The translations under genes and the position numbers were made by a program. Below, piece after piece: positions 41,363 through 50,056 of a stretch of 64,000 bases of DNA (the first letter of the stretch is position 1; the number at the start of each line of letters is the position of its first letter). The stretch is taken from NCBI GenBank assembly GCA_001939145.1, contig LSRX01001379.1:37944-101943 (forward strand). The letters run 5' to 3'. Source of the DNA: Symbiodinium microadriaticum. Its lineage: Eukaryota; Sar; Dinophyceae; Suessiales; Symbiodiniaceae. The notes beneath the pieces are model-generated. The model did no database searches. It worked only from the letters and a program-made list of their open reading frames with translations, and was not told where the DNA came from.

Positions 41363-41500
41363 CTCCAAGTAGATAAATGGGGGAGTAGCTGAGGCTCCAG
41401 AGACAAAAGCTACTATGGCAGCCAGGACAGGGGCAACCGCCATGGTCAAAGCGTTATCCACCCTTCTACTGCCGACGGTTCCGTTAGGGGTAGTACAGGG
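41363..41500 (-). CDS. Probable exon with hydrophobic segment
   Basis: The minus strand reads GSRRVDNALTMAVAPVLAA, then IVAFVSGASATPPFIYLE, to a donor GAG|GTTCCT. MAVAPVLAAIVAFVSGASA resembles a signal peptide or membrane helix. The 5' edge is not defined. Confidence 0.45.
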
Positions 41501-41621
41501 TGTAGGGTGTCTGAGACCTACATGAAACACAAAAAATCTCTTTTGTGGATCAAATTAAGATCCCCTAAACCCTAAGACCTACACCCTAAACATCCCTAAA
41601 CCCTAAACCCTAACCCCAAAC

Positions 41622-41880
41622 CCTCAGTCAAGCGCCCATCCACCAAACTGCCCAACTGGCTGCCGTCCATGCTGCCGCTCTGACTCTGCCGATTTGTGTC
41701 CGTGGCAGACTGCTTCTCCGTGCTTTCGGCCTCCATCTTGTAGTAGTAGCGGTGCAGAAGCTTGTTCTTGTGCGGATTGTCTTGCCTCGTGTCTCCTCCA
41801 ACAAGTCCTCCAACCATGGCGGCTGCCGTTGGCTCGTCCAAGCTGGACTCCGTCAAGCCATTGAGCTGCAAGATCTTCGC
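41622..41880 (-). CDS. Probable exon, unknown protein
   Basis: After TTATCCTAG the minus strand reads AKILQLNGLTESSLDEPTAA, then AMVGGLVGGDTRQDNPHKNK, LLHRYYYKMEAESTEKQSA and SGSMDGSQLGSLVDGRLTE, ending at ACTGAGG|GTTTGGGG. At 259 bp it is the longest coding island on the minus strand apart from the RCC1-like gene. The donor GT is the GT of a telomere-like unit. Family not recognised. Confidence 0.55.
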
Positions 41881-41954
41881 CCTAGGATAACTGAACTAGG
41901 ATAAAGTGGCAACAGAGCATGCACAAACAACCAAAGCGAAGAAATAATGCGTTG

Positions 41955-42183
41955 AAAACGCCGTTTTGTTCGTCTCCTTCTGCTGAATCTCAGTCTCTGT
42001 CGGTGAGCTCCTTCGAGGCACTGCATGCCTCCTTGCAACGGCTTCTCTAGGATCCTCTTCTTTTCGGGTGCGTCTGGAGCCTTGTACTCGGCCAGGATCT
42101 TGCTCGAAGCCTTCCCAAGAGAGAGGCGCTTCTCTTTCGGGGGACCTCACCAAAGCAGACCCGTGCTTCGAAGAGCCACCCAC
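41955..42183 (-). CDS. Probable exon, basic hypothetical protein
   Basis: The minus strand in one frame reads REAPLSWEGFEQDPGRVQGS, then RRTRKEEDPREAVARRHAVP and SSPTETEIQQKETNKT. Another frame gives KILAEYKAPDAPEKKRILEK. Which is used, or whether the frame changes, cannot be decided. It lies just upstream of the 41622-41880 island, separated by a possible 75-bp intron ending TCCTAG. Confidence 0.4.
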
Positions 42184-42234
42184 GGGTATCAGTCAGAGTA
42201 TGAAGAAAAAGCAAGAAAATATCCTGAACCCACA

Positions 42235-42350
42235 AAAACCCTAAACCCTAAACCCCTATAAACCCTAAACCCCAACCCCTAAACCCCTAAACCCTAAACC
42301 TCTAAACCCTAAAACCCTAAACCCTAAACCCTAAACCCTAAACCCTAAAA
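42235..42350 (-). repeat. Telomere-like array, CCCTAAA sense
   Basis: CCCTAAA with CCCTATAAA and CCCCTAAA variants; the last five units are perfect. Confidence 0.95.
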
Positions 42351-42544
42351 GGGCCCTAGAGCGCTTCGGGCCGTAGCCTTCAGACCTTGCGGGGCGCAGG
42401 AGCTTGGGATTTTAGCAGCTTGGTGTGCGGGGGCATTGGGGTTTAGGGTTTAGGGTTTAGGGTTTAGAGCTTTATACAAAATAATTCTGGCACTAGTAAG
42501 AATAGCAATAAGAGGAACAACACTAGTGATAATACTGATGCGCA

Positions 42545-42545
<1 letters not shown>

Positions 42546-42579
<34 letters not shown>

Positions 42580-42606
42580 CTCCTCCTCCTCCTCCTCCTC
42601 CTCCTC

Positions 42607-42643
<37 letters not shown>
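42546..42643. repeat. CTA/CTC microsatellite
   Basis: Perfect CTA block, perfect CTC block, perfect CTA block. Confidence 0.97.
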
Positions 42644-42795
42644 AAGGGTTTGGGGTTGTAGGGCTTAGGGCTTCGAGGCTACGGCATCTCTGGCTCTACT
42701 GGAGATTAAAGAACCCTTAGATCCACCCCTGAACGTCGAAGCCCTGTAGTATCCTTAAAATACCCTTTACGGAACCGTGAAAGGAACCCTAACCC

Positions 42796-42878
42796 TCAGC
42801 CATCAAGTCCCAAGAGGACGTGAATTGCCTCCATTCGGTTCATCTCGGCCTGCATCTGCTTCTTCGTAAGGCCCATTC
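42796..42878 (-). CDS. Probable exon, unknown protein
   Basis: After CCTGACAG the minus strand reads MGLTKKQMQAEMNRMEAIHV, then LLGLDG and TGA. C-rich repeat lies on its left and G-rich on its right. It resembles the island at 49976-50056 (MGMTEDKMHRV). Confidence 0.5.
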
Positions 42879-43020
42879 CTGTCAGGGTTTAGGCTCTAGT
42901 TTAGGGTTTAGGGTTTAGGGTTTCGGTTTAGGGTTTAGGGTTCAAAGTTCAGGGTTTGGGGTTTAGGACCTACTGCAGGGTTTAGGGTTTACGGCTTAGG
43001 GTCCAGGGTTTGGGAATTCA
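42879..43020 (+). repeat. Telomere-like array, TTTAGGG sense, degenerate
   Basis: TTTAGGG with TTTCGG, TTCAAAG and TTTGGGG variants. Confidence 0.9.
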
Positions 43021-43080
43021 AGAGTCGGGCCCTGGGGCCTTCCGTGCAGCTCGTGATGTTTGAAACTACGGTTCTCGGGA

Positions 43081-43125
43081 GGGTTTAGGGTTTAGGGTTT
43101 AGGGCTTAGGGTTTAGGGTTTAGGG
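43081..43125 (+). repeat. Telomere-like array, TTTAGGG sense
   Basis: Six units, nearly perfect. Confidence 0.9.
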
Positions 43126-43388
43126 GATCTGAAGTATCGACCGACATGACTTCCAAGATCTTGAACAAGGCGCAGCCTCAGTTGTGTGGGGGACTAATGA
43201 CAAGCCTAGATCTTCACAAGGACTTTGACTCTCTGGCTTCTGCAAAGATCATGTGACATCCATCTGGCATAACTCTAGCTACTAAGTCCCACCAACCTTT
43301 AACTGACACCGAAGACTCAACACTTGAGGTCCACGAAGGTTGGGGTTTAGGGCTTGAGGCTTTTAGGGTTTAGGGTTCAGGGCGGTCA

Positions 43389-43510
43389 CGATTGACCGCC
43401 ATTTGCAAGAACACTGGTCCGATTGACCGCAAATTCCAAGAACACTGGTCCGATTAACCGCAGATTGCAAGAACACTGATCTGGTCCCGATTGAGCGTAG
43501 ATTGCAAGAA
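43389..43510. repeat. 31-bp minisatellite, four units
   Basis: CGATTGACCGCAAATTGCAA followed by GAACACTGGTC, with the third unit lengthened by six bases. Not related to the telomere-like unit. Confidence 0.9.
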
Positions 43511-43539
43511 CTAAGAATGGTGCCACATTGGCCGCAAAT

Positions 43540-43616
43540 AGTATATGTGTGTGTATATATGTGTATATATATATATATATGTGTGTGTATATATATATAT
43601 ATATGTATATATGTGA
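43540..43616. repeat. TA/TG dinucleotide tract
   Basis: Alternating TATATA and TGTGTG blocks. Confidence 0.95.
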
Positions 43617-43691
43617 GAGGGAGGGTTTAAGAATTTTAGGGCTTTAGGTTTTTAGGGTTTAATTAGGGCTTAAAGGGATTAGGGCTTAGGT

Positions 43692-43783
43692 TCAAGCAGG
43701 CTTCGGCGCGCCTCCCTCCTTTTTCATTGTCATCAGCTCCTGCATGCCCCAGTCGAGCCCAGAAGACACGGTGAAGTAGGCCC
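43692..43783 (-). CDS. Probable terminal exon, unknown protein
   Basis: After TGAATCCAG the minus strand reads AYFTVSSGLDWGMQELMTMK, then KEGGAPKPA and TGA. The coding character is good. No family recognised. Confidence 0.5.
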
Positions 43784-43956
43784 CTGGATTCATCAACCGA
43801 GCCCTTTAGGGTTTAGGGTTTACGGTTTAGGGCTCAGGGTCCTAAACCCTAAACTCTAAAACCCTGAAGCAGCAAACCCTAAACCCATCAACCAGCCCTC
43901 TTGCAGAGCCTACTGAGCAACTTTTGGGGAATAGGGCTTCGACTGTCGGGTGTAGG

Positions 43957-44311
43957 GTTTAGGGTTTAGGGTTGAGGGTTTAGGGTTTAGGGTTGAGGGT
44001 TTAGGGTTTAGGGGTTTAGGGTTTAGGGTTTAGGGTTTAGGGCGGCTCAGGGTTCAGGGAATCGGGGGTCCAAGGCGCCGTCTTGGCTGGAAGTACAGTT
44101 TTGGAGCAGCTGTGTCGTCTGCCGAACCCCACANGTTTAGGGTTTAGGGTTGAGGGTTTAGGGTTTAGGGTTGAGGGTTTAGGGTTTAGGGGTTTAGGGT
44201 TTAGGGTTTAGGGTTTAGGGCGGCTCAGGGTTCAGGGAATCGGGGGTCCAAGGCGCCGTCTTGGCTGGAAGTACAGTTTTGGAGCAGCTGTGTCGTCTGC
44301 CGAACCCCACA
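43957..44311 (+). repeat. 177-bp perfect direct duplication separated by one N
   Basis: 43957-44133 and 44135-44311 are identical, beginning in TTTAGGG/TTGAGGG units and ending GCCGAACCCCACA. The single N at 44134 between them points to two contigs whose overlapping ends were not merged. Confidence 0.9.
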
Positions 44312-44644
44312 ATCCCCTACCTGCACCCCTTAAACTCCACTATCCCCAACCTATGCCCTAAACTCTAAGTCCTAGTCCCTAAACCCTACACCCTAATCCC
44401 TAATCCCTATACCTAAACCCTATACCCTATACCCTAAACCTCCCTTAACCTCCCCTATCTCGAACCTATACCCTAAACCTCAAACCGCCGGAAGAGGTGT
44501 ATGGATTTAGCGCAGTTCCACGGCCCCACGAGATTCCCTCAACCTCAAACCCCTGCACCTAAACCCCTGAGACTCTGAACTAACCCTAAACCCTAAACCC
44601 TAAACCGGTTTAAGGTTAGGGTTTAGGCCCAGAGACTCCGATAT

Positions 44645-44770
44645 CCCTTAATTCAGGAATATACCTTCAATCATATTAGGGATCCTACTATAGTTAAGCA
44701 ATATTCCGATTATATTCCTGAGGGGGTCCCCTAACTTAAAGGAACCCCAAAACCATAGCTAAGGGATCTA
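44645..44770. mobile_element. MITE-like element, family F copy 1
   Basis: CCCTTAATTCAGGAATATAC at the left matches the copy at 62548. The right end GCTAAGGGAT is weakly complementary to the left. A+T-rich with repeated TATATTCC and GGATCC pieces. Confidence 0.5.
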
Positions 44771-44848
44771 GCCCTAAACCCTAAACCCTCAACCCTAAAC
44801 CCCTAAACCCCTAAACCCCTAAACCCCTAAACCCCTAAACCCCTGAGG
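44771..44848 (-). repeat. Telomere-like array, CCCTAAA/CCCCTAAA
   Basis: The last six units are CCCCTAAA. Confidence 0.95.
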
Positions 44849-44919
44849 GTTCAGGTCTGGGCTTTGGCGTTTAGGGAACAACCCCAGAACTGGCCGAAGG
44901 GTGGATTTTCCGCGGGAGG

Positions 44920-45252
44920 ACGGTTTTGGGTTTAGGGCTTTAATTGGTTTTAGGGTTGAGGGCTTAGGGCTTTGGGGTTTAGGGTTTATGGCTTAGGGTT
45001 TAGGGTTTAGGGCTTTGGGGTTTAGGGTTTAGGGCTTAGGGCTTCGGGTTTAGGGGTTTAGGGTTTGGGGCTTTGGGGTTAGGGTTTAGGGCTTAGGGCT
45101 TAGGGCTTAGGGCTTTAGGTGTTTAGGGTTTAGGGCTTAGGGCTTGGGGTTTAGGGCTTAGGGTTTAGGGTTCAGGGTTTTAAGTGTTTAGGGCTTTAGG
45201 GCTTTAGGTGTTTATGGCTTAGCGTTTTGGGATTAGGGTTTAGGGTTTCCGC
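44920..45252 (+). repeat. Long telomere-like array, TTTAGGG/GCTTAGGG/CTTTGGGG
   Basis: About 330 bp of degenerate units. Much is an alternation of TTTAGGG and GCTTAGGG. Confidence 0.95.
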
Positions 45253-45536
45253 TTAGAACCCTGACCAACACTTCGAGGTTCTTGGGACTTATCAAAAGTC
45301 TGAAGTACATCAACCGGGGCTGGCAGTACTTATACCGTAACTTATACCTATAGACTAGAGTTACAAAGTTTATAGCCTTATGTACTGTGCCAGATGACCC
45401 TAAACCCTAAACTCTAAACCCTGACCCCTAAATCCTAAACCCAAAGCACTAAACTTACGAAACCCTAAGCCCGAAACCCGAATCCCTAAACCCTGAACCC
45501 TAAGCCCTAGATGATCCTCTAAGTAACAGCCTGTCC

Positions 45537-45612
45537 TTGACGGCCGGTGAATCCCTGGCTCGCTTCACAGCTCGCCGTGCGGCCTTCGGGAAGTAGCGAA
45601 AGGGGGCCTTAA
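45537..45612 (-). CDS. Probable exon, basic protein segment
   Basis: The minus strand reads RYFPKAARRAVKRARDSPA, then VKDRLLL. Basic and helical. Edges uncertain. Confidence 0.4.
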
Positions 45613-45671
45613 CAACCAGAGTAGGGCTTTCGGGTTCCTTGAAAAGGGTTCCTCAAGGGGTTCTATAAGGG

Positions 45672-45780
45672 CTTAGGGGCCGTAAGAATTAGAATAGGGT
45701 TTGGGGGTATATTGTACTGGACTTACAATAAGGAATCCAAAAGGAACCCCTCAAAACCCTGTTCTAAAGAAAAGGCCCTA
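45672..45780 (+). mobile_element. MITE family A copy
   Basis: AGGGGCCGTAAGAATTAGAA, TAGGGTTTGGGGGTATATTG and TTACAATAAGGAATCC match the family core. The right end (CCCTGTTCTAAAG) is complementary to the internal AGAATAGGG. Confidence 0.65.
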
Positions 45781-45789
45781 GATTAGGGT

Positions 45790-46190
45790 AGGGCCTGGAG
45801 GCTTTCAGGGCTTTAGGGCTTTAGGGGTTTAGGGGTTTAGGGGTGTAGGGGTTTAGGGCTTTGGGGGCTTAAGGTTTACTCGTAACCCCAAACCCCGAAG
45901 AGGTAGAGTTTACACGAAACCCTAAAACCCCAAAACCCTAAAAATCCCAAAACCGTAAACCCAAACCCCCAAACCCCTAAAAAATCCCATAACCGTAAGA
46001 ATCCCAGAACCGTAAACCCAAAACCTCAAACCCATGAAAAGCCTGAACCGCGAGCCTCAGCCCGATGAACCTGATGCCATACTTGGAGGCATAGAGGGTT
46101 TGGGTTTGGGGTTTAGGGTTTAGGGTTTGGAGTTTGGGGTTTAGGGTTGTAGGGGTTTTGCGTTTAGGGTTTGGGGTTTAGGGTTTTGGG
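45790..46190. repeat. Telomere-like arrays, G-rich then C-rich then G-rich
   Basis: TTTAGGGG units lie at 45810-45870, CCCTAAA/CCCCAAA/AAATCCC units at 45880-46020, and TTTAGGG/TTTGGGG units at 46095-46190. A short open segment on the minus strand at 46030-46095 (LYASKYGIRFIGLRLAVQ) could be an exon. Confidence 0.8.
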
Positions 46191-46271
46191 CTCAAAACTT
46201 GGAGGCGTTCATGGGAATTGGTGACGTCTTAAAGGGATCTAAGGTTCCATATTATCAGGGCAGTATAGGGG

Positions 46272-46325
46272 TACTTGGGAGTTCATGGGACTTTGTGAAT
46301 ACGTAATAAGTCCCATGAACTTTTA
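46272..46325. mobile_element. Short MITE family C derivative
   Basis: TACTTGGGAGTTCATGGGAC at the left and the complement of TTTAAAAGTTCATGGGACTT at the right, with an interior of only about 12 bp. Confidence 0.65.
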
Positions 46326-47110
46326 AAGCGGGCTCAGGTCTTCATGCAAGCCGCCGAAACAATGCCAAAGATGGGAACCCTAGCATCTGTAAATCATCTA
46401 CATGAGTAGGTACTGCCAGAGGCTTTGGCTCCAACAACAATGCTGCAGCTCCCTCAAACGCCTTCAGTCCATCACTCTCAAGAACACCCTTCAACTTCTC
46501 ATGCCAATCTCGAGCTTCGGCTCGCTGTCCAAACAAATTCTACAGCAACTTCTACCTTGCAGCATACCTTAACCTACCAAAACCTACTTTTTGTACCCTA
46601 ATATGGTATTTATAGGGACCCCACAAAAAAAGTAGGTTTTGGTAGGTTAAGGTAGGTTGCTACAGTGTACGTCTTTCTTCTTTGCTTCCAAAAAGCATCT
46701 TTGATGTCTCCACGGTAGAAGCAAAGACGAGCATCACTGCGACAAAGACCAGCTAACAGTCTTTGTGTCGATCTCAGCGAAGCGGGGCTGTACAGATTCT
46801 CCATGAATGGTTGGAGGAATGTGAACTCTTTTGCCACCAGCCTCGAACGTCTTTGCCGACCACTTTGCCGAAATCTCCAGTCTCTCGCGTTCTTGCATCC
46901 AAGCTTGAACATTTGCAAAGCATCCTCAGCATCATCCATTGCTTCAAGAAGTCCCATGCTAAGGAGCCTTTGAATCACCTCGATCCTGCGTGCTCTCGGC
47001 CACTGCTTTTTTTGGAGTCTGCAGGCGCCTGCTGCTGACTCGAAGCCACAGATCCTAGCCCTAAACCTGAAGCCTGCAAAGGCAGAGCTTTCTGTAGTAG
47101 TTCCCGACAC
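46326..47110 (-). pseudogene. Ty1/copia-type reverse transcriptase relic, split by a MITE
   Basis: From 47110 the minus strand reads ARRIEVIQRLLSMGLLEAMD, then DWRFRQSGRQRRSRLVAKEF, then ENLYSPAS and YRGDIKDAFW, the N-terminal RT palm pattern of copia elements (RxRLVA+EF ... SPAS ... D-x-KDAF). After the MITE at 46565-46654 another minus frame reads LFGQRAEARDWHEKL and PTHVDDLQMLG, where HVDD stands at the catalytic YVDD position. Some 60-80 residues of RT expected between the two parts are missing. Integrase, protease, Gag and LTRs are absent. The right end runs straight into CCCTAAA repeat. Confidence 0.7.
46565..46654. mobile_element. MITE family D, 90 bp with near-perfect 28-bp inverted repeats
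   Basis: TACCTTAACCTACCAAAACC begins the left arm and its exact complement ends the right arm, each extending about eight further bases. The interior has GTACCCTAATATGGTATTTA. It lies inside the copia-type RT relic. Confidence 0.9.
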
Positions 47111-47213
47111 CCTAAACCCTAAACCCTAAACCCCTAAACCCTAAACTCCCAAACCCTAAACCCTAAACCCCTAAACTTAAACCCTAAACCCCTAAACCCT
47201 AAATCCCCTAAAC
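47104..47213 (-). repeat. Telomere-like array, CCCTAAA sense
   Basis: CCCTAAA and CCCCTAAA units between the copia relic and the next coding island. Confidence 0.95.
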
Positions 47214-47303
47214 CCGAAATCGCAACTCTGCCTTGGTAAAGGCCTCCTGCTGTGTCAAGACCATGCCCAGCACCTCGGGGAAGGAGGTCGGGTATGGAGC
47301 AGC
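47214..47303 (-). CDS. Probable 90-bp exon with splice sites in telomere-like repeats
   Basis: The minus strand reads AAPYPTSFPEVLGMVLTQQE, then AFTKAELRFR. The acceptor is CCCTAAACCTTAG|GCT and the donor is CGG|GTTTAGGGG, so both signals lie in the flanking repeats. Both edges are in phase 0, a whole number of 30 codons. No family recognised. Confidence 0.55.
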
Positions 47304-47346
47304 CTAAGGTTTAGGGTTTAGGGTTTAGGGTTTAGGGTTTAGGGGT
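47304..47346 (+). repeat. Telomere-like array, TTTAGGG sense
   Basis: Five perfect units and one TTTAGGGG. Confidence 0.95.
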
Positions 47347-47458
47347 TTCTCCCTGATATAATAGGGGCCTTAACTTAAAATTGGAAAGAGGGGTTTGGGG
47401 TTCCTTTAAAAGGGTTCCTTAAAGGGTTCTAGAAGGGCTGCTACAAGGGTTCAGGGTT

Positions 47459-47545
47459 TAGGGGCCTTAATAAAATTAGAATAGGGTTGTGGGGCCCATT
47501 ATACTACAATTACAATAAGGAGCCCCCCAAATAGCATTGGTGAGT
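47459..47545 (+). mobile_element. MITE family A copy
   Basis: TAGGGGCCTTAATAAAATTA, GAATAGGGTTGTGGGGCC and TATACTACAATTACAATAAG, then AGCATTGG. Very like the 34640 copy. Confidence 0.7.
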
Positions 47546-47789
47546 ATTTAGGACGTTACTTTAAGCCCCAAGCCCTAAGCCGTTCTATTAGGGTTACTTC
47601 ATAAGGGCTTCTCTTAGGGAGGGCCTAGAGGGATTTACGGTTCCTAAGCCTTAGCTCTTTGGGGCTTTAGGGGTTCAGGGGGGGCTTCAGAGGGCTTGGC
47701 AGGGTCTAAGGCTTCACGTGACGTGATTTCTCCTTTGGCTTTTCGGGTTTCAGAAGTTCGGGGTTTTGGGTCCAGGGCTTTCGGGTTGC

Positions 47790-47978
47790 CTGAACTGCTT
47801 AGGGCTTAGGGTGGAGGGCTTAGGGTTAGCTTTTTTGGTGAATTTAGGGTTTAGGGTTGAGGGTCCGGGGTTTAGGGTTGAGAGTTTAGGGTTAGGTTTT
47901 TTGGTGAATTTAGGGTTTAGGGTTGAGGGTTCAGGGTTTAGGGTTTAGGGTTAAGTTTTGGGTTTAGGCTTTAGGGTG
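47790..47978 (+). repeat. Telomere-like array with 66-bp higher-order unit
   Basis: GGTGAATTTAGGGTTTAGGG, then TTGAGGGT and TTAGGGTTAG, recur twice, each followed by CTTTTTTGGTGAATT or TTTTTTGGTGAATT. Confidence 0.9.
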
Positions 47979-48044
47979 GCGCGTACCATCTTTGAAAGCC
48001 AAGCAAATGACAGCTTCTGGATTCTCCTTGAGTTCTCAAGGCAC

Positions 48045-48262
48045 CTAAACCCTGAAGCCCTGATTCAATAGAGCCTTTCCCTAAACCCTAAACCTCTTAA
48101 CCCCGAAGCCCTGAACCCTAAACGCGAAACCCCTGCAACCCGAAACCTAAACCCTAAACTCTAAACCCCTACAGCCCTTAGCCCTTAACCCCGCACAACC
48201 CTAAACCCTAAACCCCTACAGCACTGAACCCCTACAACCCTAAACCCTGCCGAACCAGGGCT
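48045..48262 (-). repeat. Telomere-like array, CCCTAAA/CCCTACA/CCCGAAA, degenerate
   Basis: About 25 imperfect units including CCCCTACAGC. Confidence 0.9.
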
Positions 48263-48666
48263 CGCCCCAACGCCCCTTTGCTAAAGGCCCAGGACCCCGG
48301 CAGTTTAGGATTTTAGGATTTAGGGTTTTAGGGTTCAGGGTCTTGGTTGAGGGTTCAGGGGCATTGATGGTTTGGACGAACCTTCGTCCGCATTCAAGAC
48401 ATAGACAAGGGAAGTTAAATTTGGGTCTCGGGGTTTAGGGTTTGGGGTTTAGCGTGAAGTTCTATAGGGGTTTGTCGCACATCGAATGGTTAAATAGGCA
48501 CTGTACAGGGACATGATTGCCGAAGATTCAGACCCCTGCGTCAACCCTTGAAGCCCTTACATTACCCCTTAGAGTACCCCTTACAGCAGCCCTCAGCCCT
48601 AAACCCCAAACTCTAAACCCTAAACACTAATAATTCACCCCTCAAACCTAAATAGCTGAACCCAAC

Positions 48667-48733
48667 GTCTGCCTCGTATTTGCGCCGGTAGATCGCCTGC
48701 TTCTTGGACTTGTTCCCCATCTCGAAGACATAC
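48667..48733 (-). CDS. Probable exon, basic helical segment
   Basis: After CTAAACCGAG the minus strand reads YVFEMGNKSKKQAIYRRKYE, then AD, to a donor GAC|GTTGGG. It is 67 bp. The acceptor lies in the repeat flank. Confidence 0.5.
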
Positions 48734-48737
48734 CTCG

Positions 48738-48865
48738 GTTTAGGGTTCAGGGTTTAGGGTTTGGGGTGTAGGATTCTAGGATTTTAGGGTTTTAGGATTT
48801 AGGGTTTACGGTTTTAGGGTTCAACGTTTACGACTTTAGGATTTTAGGGTGTAGGGTTTCTCAAT
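48738..48865 (+). repeat. Telomere-like array, TTTAGGG with ATTTTAGGG variants
   Basis: Contains GGATTTTAGGG and GGTTTTAGG units. Confidence 0.9.
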
Positions 48866-48984
48866 ACAAAAACCCCTCAACCCTGAACTGAATCGCGTTC
48901 GACTCCCCCAAGCCCCGAAGATGAAAGCCGGGACCTTAAACGCCCGAGTCGGAGCCCAAAGCCTGCTTCAAGCTCTAATTCGCC

Positions 48985-49062
48985 CGGTTTAGGGTTTAGG
49001 GTTTAGGGTTTAGGGTTTAGGGTTTAGGGTTTGGGGCCTAGGGCTTAGGGTTTAGGGTTTAG
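48985..49062 (+). repeat. Telomere-like array, TTTAGGG sense
   Basis: Six perfect units followed by TTTGGGG and CTTAGGG variants. Confidence 0.95.
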
Positions 49063-49130
49063 CCTGAACCCTAAACCCGAAACCCTCAAGAAAGGTGGAA
49101 ATTGCTTATTACTGTTGGCCATCCCCAAAC

Positions 49131-49182
49131 CTGTTTCGGGTCGGGACACAACCTTTCGAATTTCTAGTTCCGCCTCAGGGGT
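49131..49182 (-). CDS. Probable short exon
   Basis: The minus strand reads PEAELEIRKVVSRPET to a donor ACAG|GTTTGG. Short, with no acceptor resolved. Confidence 0.35.
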
Positions 49183-49270
49183 AAATCACAAAGTCCCGGC
49201 CCAGCCCAGCCCACAGCACCCAAACCACAAACCACCCGCCTGGCCCAGCCCAGCCCAGTCCACGCCAGGC

Positions 49271-49271
49271 N
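49271..49271. other. Single N within GC-rich CCCAG repeat
   Basis: The flanks GGCCCAGCCCAGCCCA occur twice to the left (about 49199 and 49241). A contig join is likely, as at 44134 and 55944. Confidence 0.7.
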
Positions 49272-49362
49272 CCAGGGGCAGCTGGGTGGGAAGTCTAAGT
49301 GCCTGGAGGCCGGCTCGGTCGTGTGCCTGGGGCTCGACCAGCACCCGCCCTCTGAGGGTTTG

Positions 49363-49470
49363 GGGGTTTAGGGTTTGGGGGTTTAGGGTTTGGGGGTTTA
49401 GAGTTTTAGGGGCTTTTTCGGGTTTCGGGTTTCGGGGCTTAGGGTTCAGGTTTGGGGTTTAAGACAAAAG
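49363..49470 (+). repeat. Telomere-like array with GGGTTTGGGGG units
   Basis: GGTTTGGGGGTTTAG recurs, then TTTCGGG variants. Confidence 0.9.
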
Positions 49471-49564
49471 GAACCCCAAACCCGGACATGAGACGAGCTG
49501 CAGCGGTTGGAGAATCGAGGGCGGCTGCTCCTGGGTGGTTCTGGCTCGGGATCTTGTCTAGTTG

Positions 49565-49642
49565 GGTTCGGGTTTAGGGTTTAGGGTTTAGGGTTTAGGG
49601 TTTAGGGTTTAGGGTTTAGGGTTTAGGGTTTAGGGTTTAGTC
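49565..49642 (+). repeat. Perfect telomere-like array, about eleven TTTAGGG units
   Basis: The longest uninterrupted perfect array in the window together with the one at 52490. Confidence 0.97.
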
Positions 49643-49831
49643 CGGAACCAGGTTTTTACAACAAAATCTGCTCAATACCTTCGGCCAATACGTGATTGGC
49701 ACCCTAACCCTTAACAGAACAATTTCTGTTAAACCCTGAATTTAGCCCTAAACCCGACACCCGAAACCCCAGGCTCCAAACGTAAAAGCCGAAAAAGGCT
49801 CCACCATGTCCCCTCAGCCAAGAGCAGGGTT

Positions 49832-49943
49832 TACCTTAAGCCACCAAGACCCTAGTTTTTTGTAGGGTCCCTATGAATTCTATATTAGGGTTTATGATAA
49901 GAACCTACAAAAAAGTAGGTTATGGTAGCTTAATCTTAAGGTA
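49832..49943. mobile_element. MITE family D, diverged copy
   Basis: TACCTTAAGCCACCAAGACC at the left and the complement of TACCTTAAGATTAAGCTACC at the right. The inner pieces TTTTTTGTAGGG and CCTACAAAAAAGTAGG also pair. 112 bp. Confidence 0.7.
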
Positions 49944-49975
49944 GGGTTTAGGGTTCGGAGCCCTGAAGGCAGCAG

Positions 49976-50056
49976 TCAATCCCGACAACCCCGCGGGAGG
50001 CCATCGCTGACACGATGCATCTTGTCTTCCGTCATTCCCATCCGCGCATCCTCCAC
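49976..50056 (-). CDS. Probable exon, unknown protein
   Basis: After TGGGACAG the minus strand reads VEDARMGMTEDKMHRVSDGL, then PRGCRD and TGA. It resembles the island at 42796-42878. Confidence 0.45.
   Translation of the reverse strand: MEDARMGMTEDKMHRVSDGLPRGCRD

Noticed and set aside
43389..43510. CRISPR-like array
   Set aside because: Repeats are directly tandem without unique spacers, and the genome is eukaryotic.
48010..48050. Coding island at 48.0 kb
   Set aside because: Readable in several frames on both strands with conflicting splice signals, so no strand could be chosen.
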